This document shows positions 50,738 through 59,962 of a stretch of 64,000 bases of DNA, piece after piece; within the stretch, counting starts at the first letter, position 1, and each line of letters opens with the position of its first letter. The position numbers were made by a program, and so were the translations under genes. The stretch is from Aureispira sp. CCB-QB1 (GTDB lineage Bacteria > Bacteroidota > Bacteroidia > Chitinophagales > Saprospiraceae). The notes beneath the pieces are model-generated. The model did no database searches and had not been told where the DNA came from. It saw only the letters and a list, made by a program, of their open reading frames with translations. Location of the stretch: contig NZ_JHBV01000002.1 in assembly GCF_000724545.1 (NCBI RefSeq), positions 1 through 64,000 on the forward strand, read 5' to 3'.

Positions 50738-51745
50738 ATGCTCAAAATAGGCGTCTTAGGACTAGGTCATTTAGGTAAAATTCATGTCAAATGCATTCAA
50801 ATGATTGACCAATACGAGTTAGTTGGCTTATTTGACGTAGACCAAAAGTTAACCTCCAAGATAGCGACAGAACAGAATGTTCAAGCTTTTGAATCGGTTG
50901 AAGCCTTGATCGAAGCAGTAGATGTAGTAGACATTGTAACGCCAACCATTACCCATTTTGAGTTGGCAAAAAAAGTTGTTGCTGCTGGCAAGCATTTTTT
51001 TATCGAAAAACCAATTACCCATACGCTTCAAGAAGCACAAGAACTCTGCGCATTGGTACAAAACCAACCCATCAAAGCACAAGTAGGACACGTAGAGCGT
51101 TTTAATCCTGCCTTGTTAGCCATCGAAGATAAAAACTTAAATCCTATGTTTGTAGAAGCGCATCGGTTGGCCTTGTTTAATCCTAGAGGAACAGACGTCT
51201 CTGTTGTATTGGATTTAATGATTCACGACTTGGATATTATTTTAAAATTAATTCCTCACGAAGTTCATTCTGTCCAAGCGAGTGGCGTTGCTATTGTTAG
51301 TTCTTCGGCAGATATTGCCAATGCTCGAATAGAATTCAAAAATGGCGCCATTGTCAATATTACAGCCAGCCGTATTTCTATGAAAAATATGCGCAAATTG
51401 AGAGTTTTTCAATCCGATGCCTATCTGAGTTTGGATTTTCTAAACAAACAAACAGAAGTGGTGCGCATTCACGAGCAAATTCCAACAGGTAAAGACAACT
51501 GCATGGAATTGGATACCAGTATTGGTAAACGCTATATTGAATTGGATATGCCCGAAGCCAAGCCCAACAATGCTATTAAAATGGAATTAGAGTCCTTTGC
51601 CAATAGCATTCTTAGCAACCAACCAACAAAAGTCGCCTTAGAAGATGGGTTAAAAGCCTTGCAATTAGCTTACTGGATCATGCAAGAGATTGAACATCAT
51701 CAAAATCGAATTACAACCAACCAAAATCAACATAAACTATTTTAA
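50738..51745 (+). CDS. Gfo/Idh/MocA-family NAD(P)-dependent oxidoreductase
   Basis: 335 residues. An N-terminal Rossmann motif (IGVLGLGHLGKIH, 3-15), then the family motif EKPITHT near 91 (Lys as catalytic residue) and a C-terminal alpha/beta substrate domain (VGHVERFNPALLA, IHDLDIILKL with His/Asp). Members oxidise sugars or related alcohols, often UDP-sugars. The substrate is not readable. It begins 9 bp after ptuB on the same strand, though a functional link to Septu is unlikely. Confidence 0.85.
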   Translation: MLKIGVLGLGHLGKIHVKCIQMIDQYELVGLFDVDQKLTSKIATEQNVQAFESVEALIEAVDVVDIVTPTITHFELAKKVVAAGKHFFIEKPITHTLQEAQELCALVQNQPIKAQVGHVERFNPALLAIEDKNLNPMFVEAHRLALFNPRGTDVSVVLDLMIHDLDIILKLIPHEVHSVQASGVAIVSSSADIANARIEFKNGAIVNITASRISMKNMRKLRVFQSDAYLSLDFLNKQTEVVRIHEQIPTGKDNCMELDTSIGKRYIELDMPEAKPNNAIKMELESFANSILSNQPTKVALEDGLKALQLAYWIMQEIEHHQNRITTNQNQHKLF

Positions 51746-51951
51746 GAACATTACTTTTCTTTCTTTTAAGAAAACAGAATTCGTTGAAACCATAAGCAGG
51801 AGAACAAAATGTTTAATAATAATTTTGAGTTCTTACCTATTCTTAGGGGATTCTATTATTTTTGTGCCATACCATACATTCCTACAGTTTGAAGAATCTT
51901 AATCAAGTTACTTTTGACTTCAAACTCATTTTCAAAAAATAGACAACAACA

Positions 51952-52620
51952 ATGAAACACTTAATTGCACCTTCAATTCTAGCTGCTGATTTTGCCAACA
52001 TGGGAAGAGACATCCAAATGTTACACGAGAGCAATGCCGACTGGGTACACGTAGATGTCATGGATGGTCGTTTTGTGCCCAATATTTCTTTTGGATTCCC
52101 TGTCCTAAAAGCCATCAAACCTTTAACAGACAAAGTAATGGATTGTCATTTGATGATTGAGGAACCAGAAAAATATGTTGAAGAATTTGCTGCCGCTGGA
52201 GCCGATATTATTACCATTCACTACGAAGCAACCAACCACTTGCATCGTGCGATGCAACAGATTAAAGCAACAGGAGCTAAAGCTGGTGTTGCCTTAAACC
52301 CACATACTAGAGTAGACCTATTGTTTGACATCTTAGAAGAAATTGATTTGGTTTGCTTGATGTCTGTAAACCCTGGGTTTGGAGGGCAAAAGTTCATTTA
52401 TTCGACGTTGCAAAAAGTACGAGATTTAAAAGCTGAAATTATCACTCGAAACTTAAATACCAAAATTGAGATTGATGGTGGTGTGGGGTTGCAAAACGCA
52501 GAAGTTTTATTGCAAGCGGGTGCCGATGTATTGGTAGCGGGTTCTGCTGTTTTCAAAGCCGAAGATCCAAAGGATATGATCAATCGCCTAAAACAAGTGG
52601 GCGTTGAAAAAATCATCTAA
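51952..52620 (+). CDS. rpe: Ribulose-phosphate 3-epimerase
   Basis: 222 residues, TIM barrel. Motifs: IAPSILAADFANMG, VHVDVMDGRFVPNISFGF (metal-binding His/Asp, catalytic Asp), MSVNPGFGGQKFI (phosphate loop) and IEIDGGV (second catalytic Asp). The enzyme interconverts ribulose-5-phosphate and xylulose-5-phosphate in the pentose phosphate pathway. Length is typical. The preceding 205 bp show no promoter that I can identify. Confidence 0.95.
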   Translation: MKHLIAPSILAADFANMGRDIQMLHESNADWVHVDVMDGRFVPNISFGFPVLKAIKPLTDKVMDCHLMIEEPEKYVEEFAAAGADIITIHYEATNHLHRAMQQIKATGAKAGVALNPHTRVDLLFDILEEIDLVCLMSVNPGFGGQKFIYSTLQKVRDLKAEIITRNLNTKIEIDGGVGLQNAEVLLQAGADVLVAGSAVFKAEDPKDMINRLKQVGVEKII

Positions 52621-52662
52621 TACTCAACAATAGTTAACTGCGCTCACGAGCTCACGAAGTAA

Positions 52663-52693
52663 TCAACGACCACGAAGTAGCAGCTCAACTAAC
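52663..52693 (+). repeat. Copy of the ACGACCACGAAGTAGCAGC repeat motif
   Basis: TCAACGACCACGAAGTAGCA then GCTCAACTAACTA, between rpe and fmt, preceded at 52637-52661 by CTGCGCTCACGAGCTCACGA. Near-identical motif copies lie at 9081 and 54753. Confidence 0.65.
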
Positions 52694-52781
52694 TACTAAC
52701 TCAACACAAGTGTATTTTAGTAATAATTTGCCCATCTCTGTTGCTATACTATGGTAACTGGAGGGTATAAATAGAATCTAC

Positions 52782-53720
52782 ATGAGAATTGTTTTTATGG
52801 GAACGCCTGATTTTGCGGTTCCTTCTTTAGATATTTTATTAAAAAATGGCTACGATATTGTAGGCGTTATTACGGCAACAGACAAATGGGGCGGTCGTGG
52901 CAATAAGAAGTTGCTAGAATCTGATGTCAAAAAGTATGCTGTAGAAAAAGGGCTCCATATCTTACAACCTAAAAACTTAAAAAGTCCTGAATTTCAAGCT
53001 GAATTGCGTGCCTTAAAAGCCGATTTGCAAATCGTGGTTGCCTTTCGTATGTTGCCTGAAGCTGTCTGGGATATGCCTCCTTTGGGAACGATGAATTTGC
53101 ATGGTTCTTTATTACCTAAATATCGCGGAGCAGCTCCCATTCATTGGGCTGTTGTAAACGGTGAAAAAGAAACTGGTGTAACAACCTTCTTGTTGCAACA
53201 TGAAATCGACACGGGCGATTTGCTCTTTCAAGCCAAAACAGAAATTGGAGAAAATGAAACAACAGGTGAGTTATACAATCGCTTAAAAGTAATTGGAGCT
53301 GATTTGATGCTAAAAAGCGTTCAGACCATTGAGAACGGTAATTATCAATTACAACCACAGGACAATAGCCAAGTTTGCCATGCACCTAAAATTTTTCATC
53401 AAGACTGTAACATCAACTTTGATCAAACCACAGAAGCGGTACACAACTTTATTCGCGGTATGAGCCCCTTCCCTACTGCTTGGACAACTTTAGACGGTGA
53501 AAAATTGAAAATTTTTAAAACTCAAAAAGAAACCACTACACACAATTATCCACCAGGCACTCTTAAAACAGATGGTAAAAAATTCTTAAAAGTAGCAACT
53601 CAAGATGGTTATGTCAACTTACTAGATGTCCAACTAACCAAACGCAAACGCATGGATATCAAAAGCTTTCTAAATGGTTATACCATACAAGATAACACTA
53701 TAACAACATCTAGTATTTAA
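52782..53720 (+). CDS. fmt: Methionyl-tRNA formyltransferase
   Basis: 312 residues. MGTPDFAVPSLDIL at the start, NLHGSLLPKYRGAAPIHWAV (catalytic Asn/His with the SLLPKYRG loop) near 105-124, TTFLLQHEIDTGDLL near 140, and a C-terminal OB-fold domain from about 210. It formylates initiator Met-tRNA using 10-formyltetrahydrofolate. Length and motifs are complete. Confidence 0.96.
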   Translation: MRIVFMGTPDFAVPSLDILLKNGYDIVGVITATDKWGGRGNKKLLESDVKKYAVEKGLHILQPKNLKSPEFQAELRALKADLQIVVAFRMLPEAVWDMPPLGTMNLHGSLLPKYRGAAPIHWAVVNGEKETGVTTFLLQHEIDTGDLLFQAKTEIGENETTGELYNRLKVIGADLMLKSVQTIENGNYQLQPQDNSQVCHAPKIFHQDCNINFDQTTEAVHNFIRGMSPFPTAWTTLDGEKLKIFKTQKETTTHNYPPGTLKTDGKKFLKVATQDGYVNLLDVQLTKRKRMDIKSFLNGYTIQDNTITTSSI

Positions 53721-53771
53721 AGCTAATTGTTAAAAAAAAGTGAAGCCTTTAGGCTTATACAACAGAAAATG

Positions 53772-53779
53772 TATCTTTG
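53772..53779 (+). promoter_or_regulatory. Candidate -7 element for the DUF3299-like gene
   Basis: TATCTTTG matches TAnnTTTG, with a TTT rather than TTG at the -33 position. It lies just after the small palindrome AAGCCTTTAGGCTT (53743-53756), which may end fmt transcription. The predicted leader is about 180 nt. Confidence 0.35.
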
Positions 53780-53962
53780 TAGTTATCTAAATGTTGCTTT
53801 AAAACGAAAAAATACTATATTTATAATAGTTTGAAATTTGATAGGAATACTTTAGATTTCTAAAACCATGTTAGAAAGTAACCTTGTAAATGAAGGGAAC
53901 GACTCTTTTTTAGGAATAGAGTTTGCATTTACAAAGTGTTTTGTTCAAATAAAAAAGAAAAC

Positions 53963-54625
53963 ATGATTAAGAAAATAGGCTTTTTTATAATCTTATTAAG
54001 TTTATTGGTTTGTCTACGTCCTAATCTATTCAAAGGAATGTTCAGTAGTAATGAATCCAATGACAAGGACTTAATAGATCGAGAAAATCTTGTTGCTGCT
54101 ACTCGTGGTGTTGGAGAATCAACAACCGAATATGCAGAAGGATATAGTTCTGCCAATTTAGGTGAAGTTTTTGACCATCCTATGGATGGCAAATTTGTTG
54201 TCGAAAAGGAAATGGAACCTGTAGGTCCTTGGGAAGATTTGCTAACCTTAAAATTCGATATTCGTTTTGATGAAAGTGTTGACGATGTTATTTTTGAACC
54301 TAAAATTTCAAAAAGAGTTCGCCAATACGAAGGAAAGATAATTGAAGTAGAAGGTTTTATTATCCCTCATGATATTGCTGCGGATGCAATGGCTGATTTG
54401 GATGACGATGGACAACAATTTATGTTCTCGGCTTTTCCTTTAGCTTCTTGTTTCTTCTGCGGTGGCGCAGGGGCAGAATCTGTTATGGAGGCATTTCCTA
54501 AAAAACCTATCTCCTATACAGAACGTAAAATTAAAATTAGAGGTCGCTTAGAATTTAACACCACAGATTTCTTAAAATTGCCTTATCAACTTAAAGATGT
54601 TGTTGTGGTAGAAGATAATTTATAG
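53963..54625 (+). CDS. DUF3299-like exported protein
   Basis: 220 residues from ATG 53963; a GTG at 53936 would add nine polar residues. The N-terminal hydrophobic segment (MIKKIGFFIILLSLLVCL) is a signal peptide or anchor. The central domain (WEDLLTLKFDIRF, VEGFIIPHDIAADAM, AFPLASCFFCGGAGAESVME) matches the DUF3299 pattern, an OB-like periplasmic domain with a CxxC-type pair (CFFC). Function is unknown; metal or redox binding at the cysteines is possible. A 32-codon ORF at 53868-53966 overlaps its start by 4 bp. Confidence 0.7.
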   Translation: MIKKIGFFIILLSLLVCLRPNLFKGMFSSNESNDKDLIDRENLVAATRGVGESTTEYAEGYSSANLGEVFDHPMDGKFVVEKEMEPVGPWEDLLTLKFDIRFDESVDDVIFEPKISKRVRQYEGKIIEVEGFIIPHDIAADAMADLDDDGQQFMFSAFPLASCFFCGGAGAESVMEAFPKKPISYTERKIKIRGRLEFNTTDFLKLPYQLKDVVVVEDNL

Positions 54626-54654
54626 TAATCTATAAAACAAGTTAATATAATTAC

Positions 54655-54690
54655 AGCCATTCTGAAGCTTTCGGAATGGCTTTCTTTTTT
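54655..54690 (+). terminator. Rho-independent terminator after the DUF3299-like gene
   Basis: Stem AGCCATTCTGAA / TTCGGAATGGCT (12 bp, one G-T) with a 3-nt loop, then TTCTTTTTT, 30 bp after the stop. Confidence 0.85.
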
Positions 54691-54722
54691 GTTGTAATTC
54701 AAAAACTAGTTACTTTTAAGAT

Positions 54723-54785
54723 AGTAGTTAACGGCATTGCTACTTTGTGGTTTCAACGACCACGTAGTAGCAGCGCAGCTAACTA
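54723..54785. repeat. Palindromic intergenic repeat, both arms present
   Basis: The left arm TAGTTAACGGCATTGCTACT plus TTGTGGTT is the imperfect inverse of the right arm AACGACCACGTAGTAGCAGC plus GCAGCTAACTA, making a large stem of about 28 bp. It is the fullest example of the second motif and suggests that the single copies elsewhere are half-elements. Confidence 0.7.
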
Positions 54786-54858
54786 TTGTTTAAGAAGCAC
54801 TGCTCTGTTTAAGATCGTGTTAACGTAACTATCACTACTATTGAAATAAGACAAACGA

Positions 54859-56469
54859 ATGAAAAATAAATACGATACCATCGTGATTGGTTCTGGAATT
54901 GGAGGACTAACCACCGCCGCCCTACTAGCCAAAGCTTATCATAAAAAAGTCTTGGTCTTGGAACAACATTGGACATTAGGAGGTTTAACGCATGAATTTG
55001 AGCGAAAAACAGCCTCCAATACTTATAACTGGGATGTTGGGGTACACTATATCGGTTTTTTACAGCAAGGAGATTTAATGACAGAGGTCTATGATTATAT
55101 TAGCAATGGTCAGCTGGAATGGGAAAAAATTAAAGATCCCTTTGATACATTTTGGTATCCTGACTTTCGATTTGGTGTCAGTTCAGACTTAGAACAGTAT
55201 AAAAAAGACCTTTGTGCACTTTTCCCAAAAGAAAAGAAAGCTATTTTACGTTTTTTTAAGCATGTAAAATCAGCCGCTAACTGGGCTGCTTTTTGGTTCT
55301 TAAAAGAAACCCTTCCTCGTCCGTTAAGTTGGATAATGGCATTGCTTAAAAAGTCTCAGGAAGGATTTTTCATGCAGACTACACAGCATTATTTAGATAA
55401 AAACTTCAAAGATCCCAAACTAAAGGCTTTGCTAACTTCTCAATGGGGGGATTATGCTACCATTCCAAACGAGAGTATACTGTGGGGACATTGTATGATT
55501 GTTAATCATTATAGTATTGGGGGATTTTATCCCAAAGGCGGCTCCAAAACCATTGCTCAATCTGTTGTTCCAACCATTGAAGCGGCAGGTGGGAGATGTT
55601 TGTGCAATGCTTCTGTCAATGAAATTTTGATCGAAAATGGTCAAGCCATAGGTTGTACTTATCGGATCAAAGAGCAGGGAAAATGGGTTGAAAAGACAGT
55701 CTATGCAGACAATATTGTTTCGAGTATAGGCGCTAAAAATACCTTTAGAAAATTACTTCGGAATCCCATCCACCCAGAGATAGAACAGATACAGTCTGGA
55801 CATACAGCAATGACTATTTATTTAGGATTAAAAGAAAATCCAAAAGAGAAATTAGGCGTTACAGGGGGAAATTTTTGGTTGTTTAATCATTATAATCACA
55901 ATGATTTTGTCAAAAACGAAGACATTGCAAAAAATCCTGCTCAATTTTGCTTTCTTTCTTTTCCTTCTCTCAAAGACCCTTCCAGAAAAGCACATACTGC
56001 CGAAATTGTTGCCTTTACTCAGTACAAAACGTTTGAACAATGGCAACATACTGACTGGCAAAACAGAGGCGAAGCATACGAGGATTACAAAAAAATGGTT
56101 GCCGAACGTTATATCTCTTTTATAGAAAAACGTTTCTCTGGTTTTAAGGATATGATAGACTATATTGAGGTTTCTTCTCCTTTAAGTTTAAAAAAGTTTA
56201 CGCAGCGTCCTAAAGGTGCCATGTATGGTTTGGATTTAAGTAAACAACGCTTTGATTTAACCTGTCTCAACGCTCAAACTTCTATTCCTAACCTTTACCT
56301 AAGTGGTGCCGATGTGATGATTATGGGAGTTTCTGGTGCTGCTTTTGGTGGTGTTATTTCGGCTGCTAAAATTGGAAGTAAACTAGGAGCCATTTCGCTT
56401 ATTCCTAAAATAAAAATGGATAATCAACAACGAAAAAAACGAGGTAAATCTATGAAAATTTACACTTAG
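54859..56469 (+). CDS. NAD(P)/FAD-dependent oxidoreductase, CrtI/retinol saturase-like
   Basis: 536 residues. An N-terminal dinucleotide-binding motif (TIVIGSGIGGLTTAALLAKA), then VLEQHWTLGGLTHEFERK and WDVGVHYIG. The family C-terminus (LYLSGADVMIMGVSGAAFGG) binds FAD. The layout matches phytoene desaturase/all-trans-retinol 13,14-reductase relatives. The length matches retinol saturase-type proteins more than classical CrtI. Substrate is unknown; a carotenoid or isoprenoid lipid is likely from family. No other carotenoid genes are in the window. Confidence 0.85.
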   Translation: MKNKYDTIVIGSGIGGLTTAALLAKAYHKKVLVLEQHWTLGGLTHEFERKTASNTYNWDVGVHYIGFLQQGDLMTEVYDYISNGQLEWEKIKDPFDTFWYPDFRFGVSSDLEQYKKDLCALFPKEKKAILRFFKHVKSAANWAAFWFLKETLPRPLSWIMALLKKSQEGFFMQTTQHYLDKNFKDPKLKALLTSQWGDYATIPNESILWGHCMIVNHYSIGGFYPKGGSKTIAQSVVPTIEAAGGRCLCNASVNEILIENGQAIGCTYRIKEQGKWVEKTVYADNIVSSIGAKNTFRKLLRNPIHPEIEQIQSGHTAMTIYLGLKENPKEKLGVTGGNFWLFNHYNHNDFVKNEDIAKNPAQFCFLSFPSLKDPSRKAHTAEIVAFTQYKTFEQWQHTDWQNRGEAYEDYKKMVAERYISFIEKRFSGFKDMIDYIEVSSPLSLKKFTQRPKGAMYGLDLSKQRFDLTCLNAQTSIPNLYLSGADVMIMGVSGAAFGGVISAAKIGSKLGAISLIPKIKMDNQQRKKRGKSMKIYT

Positions 56470-56564
56470 TTTAATACCTTGATTTCGTTCTTTGAATTAT
56501 CAACAGCGATTGTCTATTTCTATCATTTGATATACAGCAATCTCTCAACACTCATCTTATTACT

Positions 56565-56588
56565 ACTCCATTGATTTTTCAACGGAGT
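56565..56588. repeat. Minimal copy of the ACTCCGTTGA inverted repeat
   Basis: ACTCCATTGA, a 4-bp spacer, TCAACGGAGT: only the terminal repeats of the MITE-like family remain, forming a hairpin 95 bp after the oxidoreductase stop. Confidence 0.6.
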
Positions 56589-56637
56589 AATGCTTATACG
56601 AAATTAAATAAAGGATCTCGTATTAAAAATAAATCCA

Positions 56638-57042
56638 ATGAATATCCCACTCTTAATTGCCAATACCCTTTGTTTGTTAGCTTTTTTTGCCCATACTTTT
56701 GTTGGAGACAAGGAAATAAGAATGATTGCCCCTCCTTCCGATCCTGAAAATGATTTTCTCCATCAAGAAAAATGGACGATGGCACGTTGTGGCTGGCATT
56801 GGGTTTCTTTTGACCTTTTGTTTGCTACCCTTGGGCTGACTGTCATTAATTTTACAGATATTTTAACAACCTCTCAAACCTTGCTGCAAGTATTAGCAAT
56901 TTACTTTTTAGGTTACGCAATTGTTTGGTTTCTGACAATTGCTATATCCAAATCGTTTCCTAAGAATTATATAAAATTAGGGCAATGGCTATTATTACTA
57001 TGTTTAAGCGGTTTAGTATATTGGGGTAGTTTATCTATTTAA
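56638..57042 (+). CDS. Small membrane protein, four helices
   Basis: 134 residues. Helices lie near 5-22, 57-75, 83-103 and 112-132. A conserved-looking polar patch (FFAHTFVGDKEIRMIAPPSD, then KWTMARCGWHWVSFD) sits at the first loop, with His, Asp, Glu and Trp residues that might bind a metal or cofactor. Family not recognised. It starts about 170 bp after the oxidoreductase gene on the same strand and may be separate from it. Confidence 0.6.
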   Translation: MNIPLLIANTLCLLAFFAHTFVGDKEIRMIAPPSDPENDFLHQEKWTMARCGWHWVSFDLLFATLGLTVINFTDILTTSQTLLQVLAIYFLGYAIVWFLTIAISKSFPKNYIKLGQWLLLLCLSGLVYWGSLSI

Positions 57043-57058
57043 ATTTCCTCATCAGCAG

Positions 57059-58120
57059 CTACAATACTTGTAAATTTCCTCTTATTCTCAACTTCAATTG
57101 ATTGTTAATAATGACTTGTTTCCAGTTTTGATAAGGAGACGGTGCTTGATAGCAACAACTTATTTTATCATAAGCACCTTCTATTCCTGTCATCACAAAC
57201 ATAGAACTTGTTGCCGCTGCCTTTACACCATCATCGGTTGCCCTAGAGTTAACATAAAAATCGTTTCCAGGCCAAGAAACATGATCCCAAGCAACTAGAC
57301 TAAACAATAAGCAGTTTGAAAAATCGTCTGAAGTTTCTTCAAAAGTAGATAACTTTGCTAGTTGAGATTTTCCTTCATTGCCCTTTGCCAAAGGGCGAAC
57401 CATCAAAGAAATGCCCTCAATTTCCAAGCGTTCGTTATTACATTCTTGATAAGGGTCATAATAGACAGCTTTTATATTGGACAACTGCCCTCCATAATTT
57501 TCTAATAAATCAATGAGCACCTGTTTCAACAAAGCCCCCAACTGCCCTTGAAATCGACCAGCAAACATACCGCACCCCAAACCAGGTATGGTTATAAACG
57601 CTTCTTTATTTGCTTTCGCAGCTTCTACATCTGCATATTTCAACAATGGCAACAACCGACGTTCGTATAGTTTATAATATTTGTCATAATCCAGTTTTTT
57701 TGCTGTTGTTACGGCACTCCAATCAGCAGGTTCGTTCCCCGTATCATTTCTTAATAAAGCACCAGGCGTATACAACAAGATACCATCGAAAGGTTCTTGA
57801 TGTATTAAAGGATTTTGATGGCGGCCATTATCAAAAATCGTCACAGGTACCGCAATACTAATATCTCCCAAGATTCCTAGTTCCACCAAACTCCAATCTC
57901 GACCGTCTCCATAAACCGCACTTTCTGCAAAAATCGTAGGTACTTTGGTTTGTAACAAGACTTCTAAGAAATCATCTACGGTGCAACTTTTTGCATCCTT
58001 ATATCTAAAACCATTATAAACGTACTGCCCTGCGTCCCTCAAATTATCTTGTATCTGTTTCCAATATTTTTTCGCTTGGTCTTGAGTCTCCTTCGGGATA
58101 ATAATGGTGTAGTTCTGCAT
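57059..58120 (-). CDS. Macrodomain-like protein (MavL-type ADP-ribosyl hydrolase suspected)
   Basis: 353 residues, cytosolic. The central stretch ITIPGLGCGMFAGRFQGQLG (about 173-192) resembles the glycine-rich ADP-ribose loop of macrodomains, and YVNSRATDDGVKAAATSSM (about 290-308) recalls the second loop of MavL-type proteins. Macrodomains of this type remove ADP-ribose from proteins or bind ADP-ribose metabolites. It is a single gene, convergent with the small membrane protein. No ADP-ribosyltransferase is adjacent. The family assignment is by motif memory only. Confidence 0.5.
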   Translation of the reverse strand: MQNYTIIIPKETQDQAKKYWKQIQDNLRDAGQYVYNGFRYKDAKSCTVDDFLEVLLQTKVPTIFAESAVYGDGRDWSLVELGILGDISIAVPVTIFDNGRHQNPLIHQEPFDGILLYTPGALLRNDTGNEPADWSAVTTAKKLDYDKYYKLYERRLLPLLKYADVEAAKANKEAFITIPGLGCGMFAGRFQGQLGALLKQVLIDLLENYGGQLSNIKAVYYDPYQECNNERLEIEGISLMVRPLAKGNEGKSQLAKLSTFEETSDDFSNCLLFSLVAWDHVSWPGNDFYVNSRATDDGVKAAATSSMFVMTGIEGAYDKISCCYQAPSPYQNWKQVIINNQLKLRIRGNLQVL

Positions 58121-58439
58121 GATTTTAGTTTTTGTTGGATCAATAACTCGCCAAAATAGGATGGCAAAACAAAAGGAATCCTGTCTTTTAACTCAAGATA
58201 CATTTTTTGTGTCGTTCTTTAAGGCTTTTTTTGTACTTTTACACCAATGACAATTACAAATGATTTTGTACAACTTAGGGTTCTATTGGGGGAGTCTTTA
58301 CTACTTCACCACAACCAACCAACCTTATAAAATACTAATTTACAAACACTTAAATCACACCAAAACATTTTATTTGTCATCAACTTCATTCATAATCAAT
58401 CATTCTACTAGGTAAATTCAGTTTACCCGATTTACACAC

Positions 58440-59231
58440 ATGAAAATACCATTTTACAAATACCAAGGAACAGGAAATGATTTCATCCTAATAGACAATA
58501 GAATGGCATCCATTCCAGAACTTTCTCCCTCTACTATTGCTCAATGGTGCCATCGAAAATTTGGAATTGGCGCAGATGGTTTAATGCTCCTGCAAAACAA
58601 AGAAGGGTTCGATTTTGAAATGATTTATTATAATTCAGACGGTCACTTGAGTAGTATGTGCGGCAATGGTGGACGTTGTATCACTGCCTTTGCAAACTTT
58701 CTAGGCATTATAAAAGACCATAAAGCCCATTTTCTAGCCGTCGATGGTCCTCATGATGCTGTTTTGCCAAAAGATGATTATGTAGAGTTAAAAATGAGTG
58801 ATGTATCTATCCATAATTATAATCCAGCAGCTATTTTTTTAGATACGGGGTCTCCACATCACATCGAATTTGTGGAACAAATTGCAGGACTAGACGTTTA
58901 CAATAGAGGTAAAGCAATTCGTAATAATGAGACTTATAAAAAAGAAGGTACGAACGTCAATTTTGTAGCCATACAAGCGACAAATTGCATAGAAGTAGCT
59001 ACCTATGAGCGTGGTGTAGAGAATGAAACGTTGTCTTGTGGAACAGGTGTGACAGCAGCAGCATTAGCTTATCATTTAGCGTTTTCAAAAGACAATGCCC
59101 CTACTCCTGTTGATATAAAAACCAAAGGAGGCACTTTAAATGTACGCTTTCAACGCCAAGATCAGTTATTTCACGATATTTGGCTCTGTGGTCCTGCAAA
59201 GCTTGTTTTTCATGGCTTTATTGACTTATAG
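58440..59231 (+). CDS. dapF: Diaminopimelate epimerase
   Basis: 263 residues. KYQGTGNDFILIDNR near the start, SSMCGNGGRC (first catalytic Cys) near 75, and NETLSCGTGVTAAALA (second catalytic Cys) near 200. It converts LL- to meso-diaminopimelate for lysine and peptidoglycan synthesis. Length is slightly short but both active-site blocks are complete. In 58121-58439, upstream, I see no promoter matching the Bacteroidota consensus. Confidence 0.95.
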   Translation: MKIPFYKYQGTGNDFILIDNRMASIPELSPSTIAQWCHRKFGIGADGLMLLQNKEGFDFEMIYYNSDGHLSSMCGNGGRCITAFANFLGIIKDHKAHFLAVDGPHDAVLPKDDYVELKMSDVSIHNYNPAAIFLDTGSPHHIEFVEQIAGLDVYNRGKAIRNNETYKKEGTNVNFVAIQATNCIEVATYERGVENETLSCGTGVTAAALAYHLAFSKDNAPTPVDIKTKGGTLNVRFQRQDQLFHDIWLCGPAKLVFHGFIDL

Positions 59232-59263
59232 TTCTATTCTATTTTCCTTAAAAATCAAGTGTT

Positions 59264-59890
59264 ATGTCAGCATTGTACTTAGAAATCCATCCCGACAATC
59301 CCGAAGAACGAAAAATCAAGCAAGTTACTCAAATTATTGCCGATGGTGGTTTGGTAATCTACCCGACAGATACTTTGTATGGTCTGGGCTGTGATATTAC
59401 CAACAACAAAGCCGTTGAACGTATTTGCCGCATCAAAGGAATCAAGCCTCAAAAAGCGAATTTTTCCTTTATTTGCTCCGATTTGAGCAATATCTCTTTT
59501 TATACCAAACCCTTTAGCAATAATGTGTATAAAGCAATGCGCAAAAACCTCCCTGGGCCATTTACTTTCATCCTAAAAGCAAGTACCCAAGTCCCTAAAA
59601 TGCTAAAAAACAATCGAAAAAATGTAGGTATTCGGGTTCCCAATAGTCCGATTGTTGCCCAATTGGTTGCCCAGTTGGACAATCCGATAATGTCAACTTC
59701 TATCAAAAATATTGACGATGAGATTACCCCTTACCCTACCGATCCTTACGAAATTTATGAAGCCTACAAAAACCTAGTCGATGTCGTTATTGATGGAGGC
59801 TTTGGTGGTAATGTTCCATCAACTGTTGTAGACTGTACTGCTGATTATCCCGAAGTTATTCGTGAGGGTCTAGGAACCTTAAAATCGTAA
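59264..59890 (+). CDS. L-threonylcarbamoyladenylate synthase (Sua5/YrdC/TsaC family)
   Basis: 208 residues. LVIYPTDTLYGLGCDI at about 29-44 is the ATP-binding signature, followed by FSFICSDLSNISFY, GPFTFILKAS and NVGIRVPNSPIVAQL. It makes threonylcarbamoyl-AMP for the t6A modification of tRNA. Stand-alone YrdC length, without the Sua5 C-terminal domain. It lies 32 bp after dapF and is probably in the same transcript. Confidence 0.92.
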   Translation: MSALYLEIHPDNPEERKIKQVTQIIADGGLVIYPTDTLYGLGCDITNNKAVERICRIKGIKPQKANFSFICSDLSNISFYTKPFSNNVYKAMRKNLPGPFTFILKASTQVPKMLKNNRKNVGIRVPNSPIVAQLVAQLDNPIMSTSIKNIDDEITPYPTDPYEIYEAYKNLVDVVIDGGFGGNVPSTVVDCTADYPEVIREGLGTLKS

Positions 59891-59962
59891 TTTTTTGTCA
59901 CGGGCATTATTTTTAATAATCACTTATATTTAAAACTAGTTTGCTAGATTAGTAAAATCATT

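Noticed and set aside
51690-51902. 70-codon frame between the oxidoreductase and rpe
   Set aside because: Overlaps the end of the oxidoreductase, has no family-like features and no start context.
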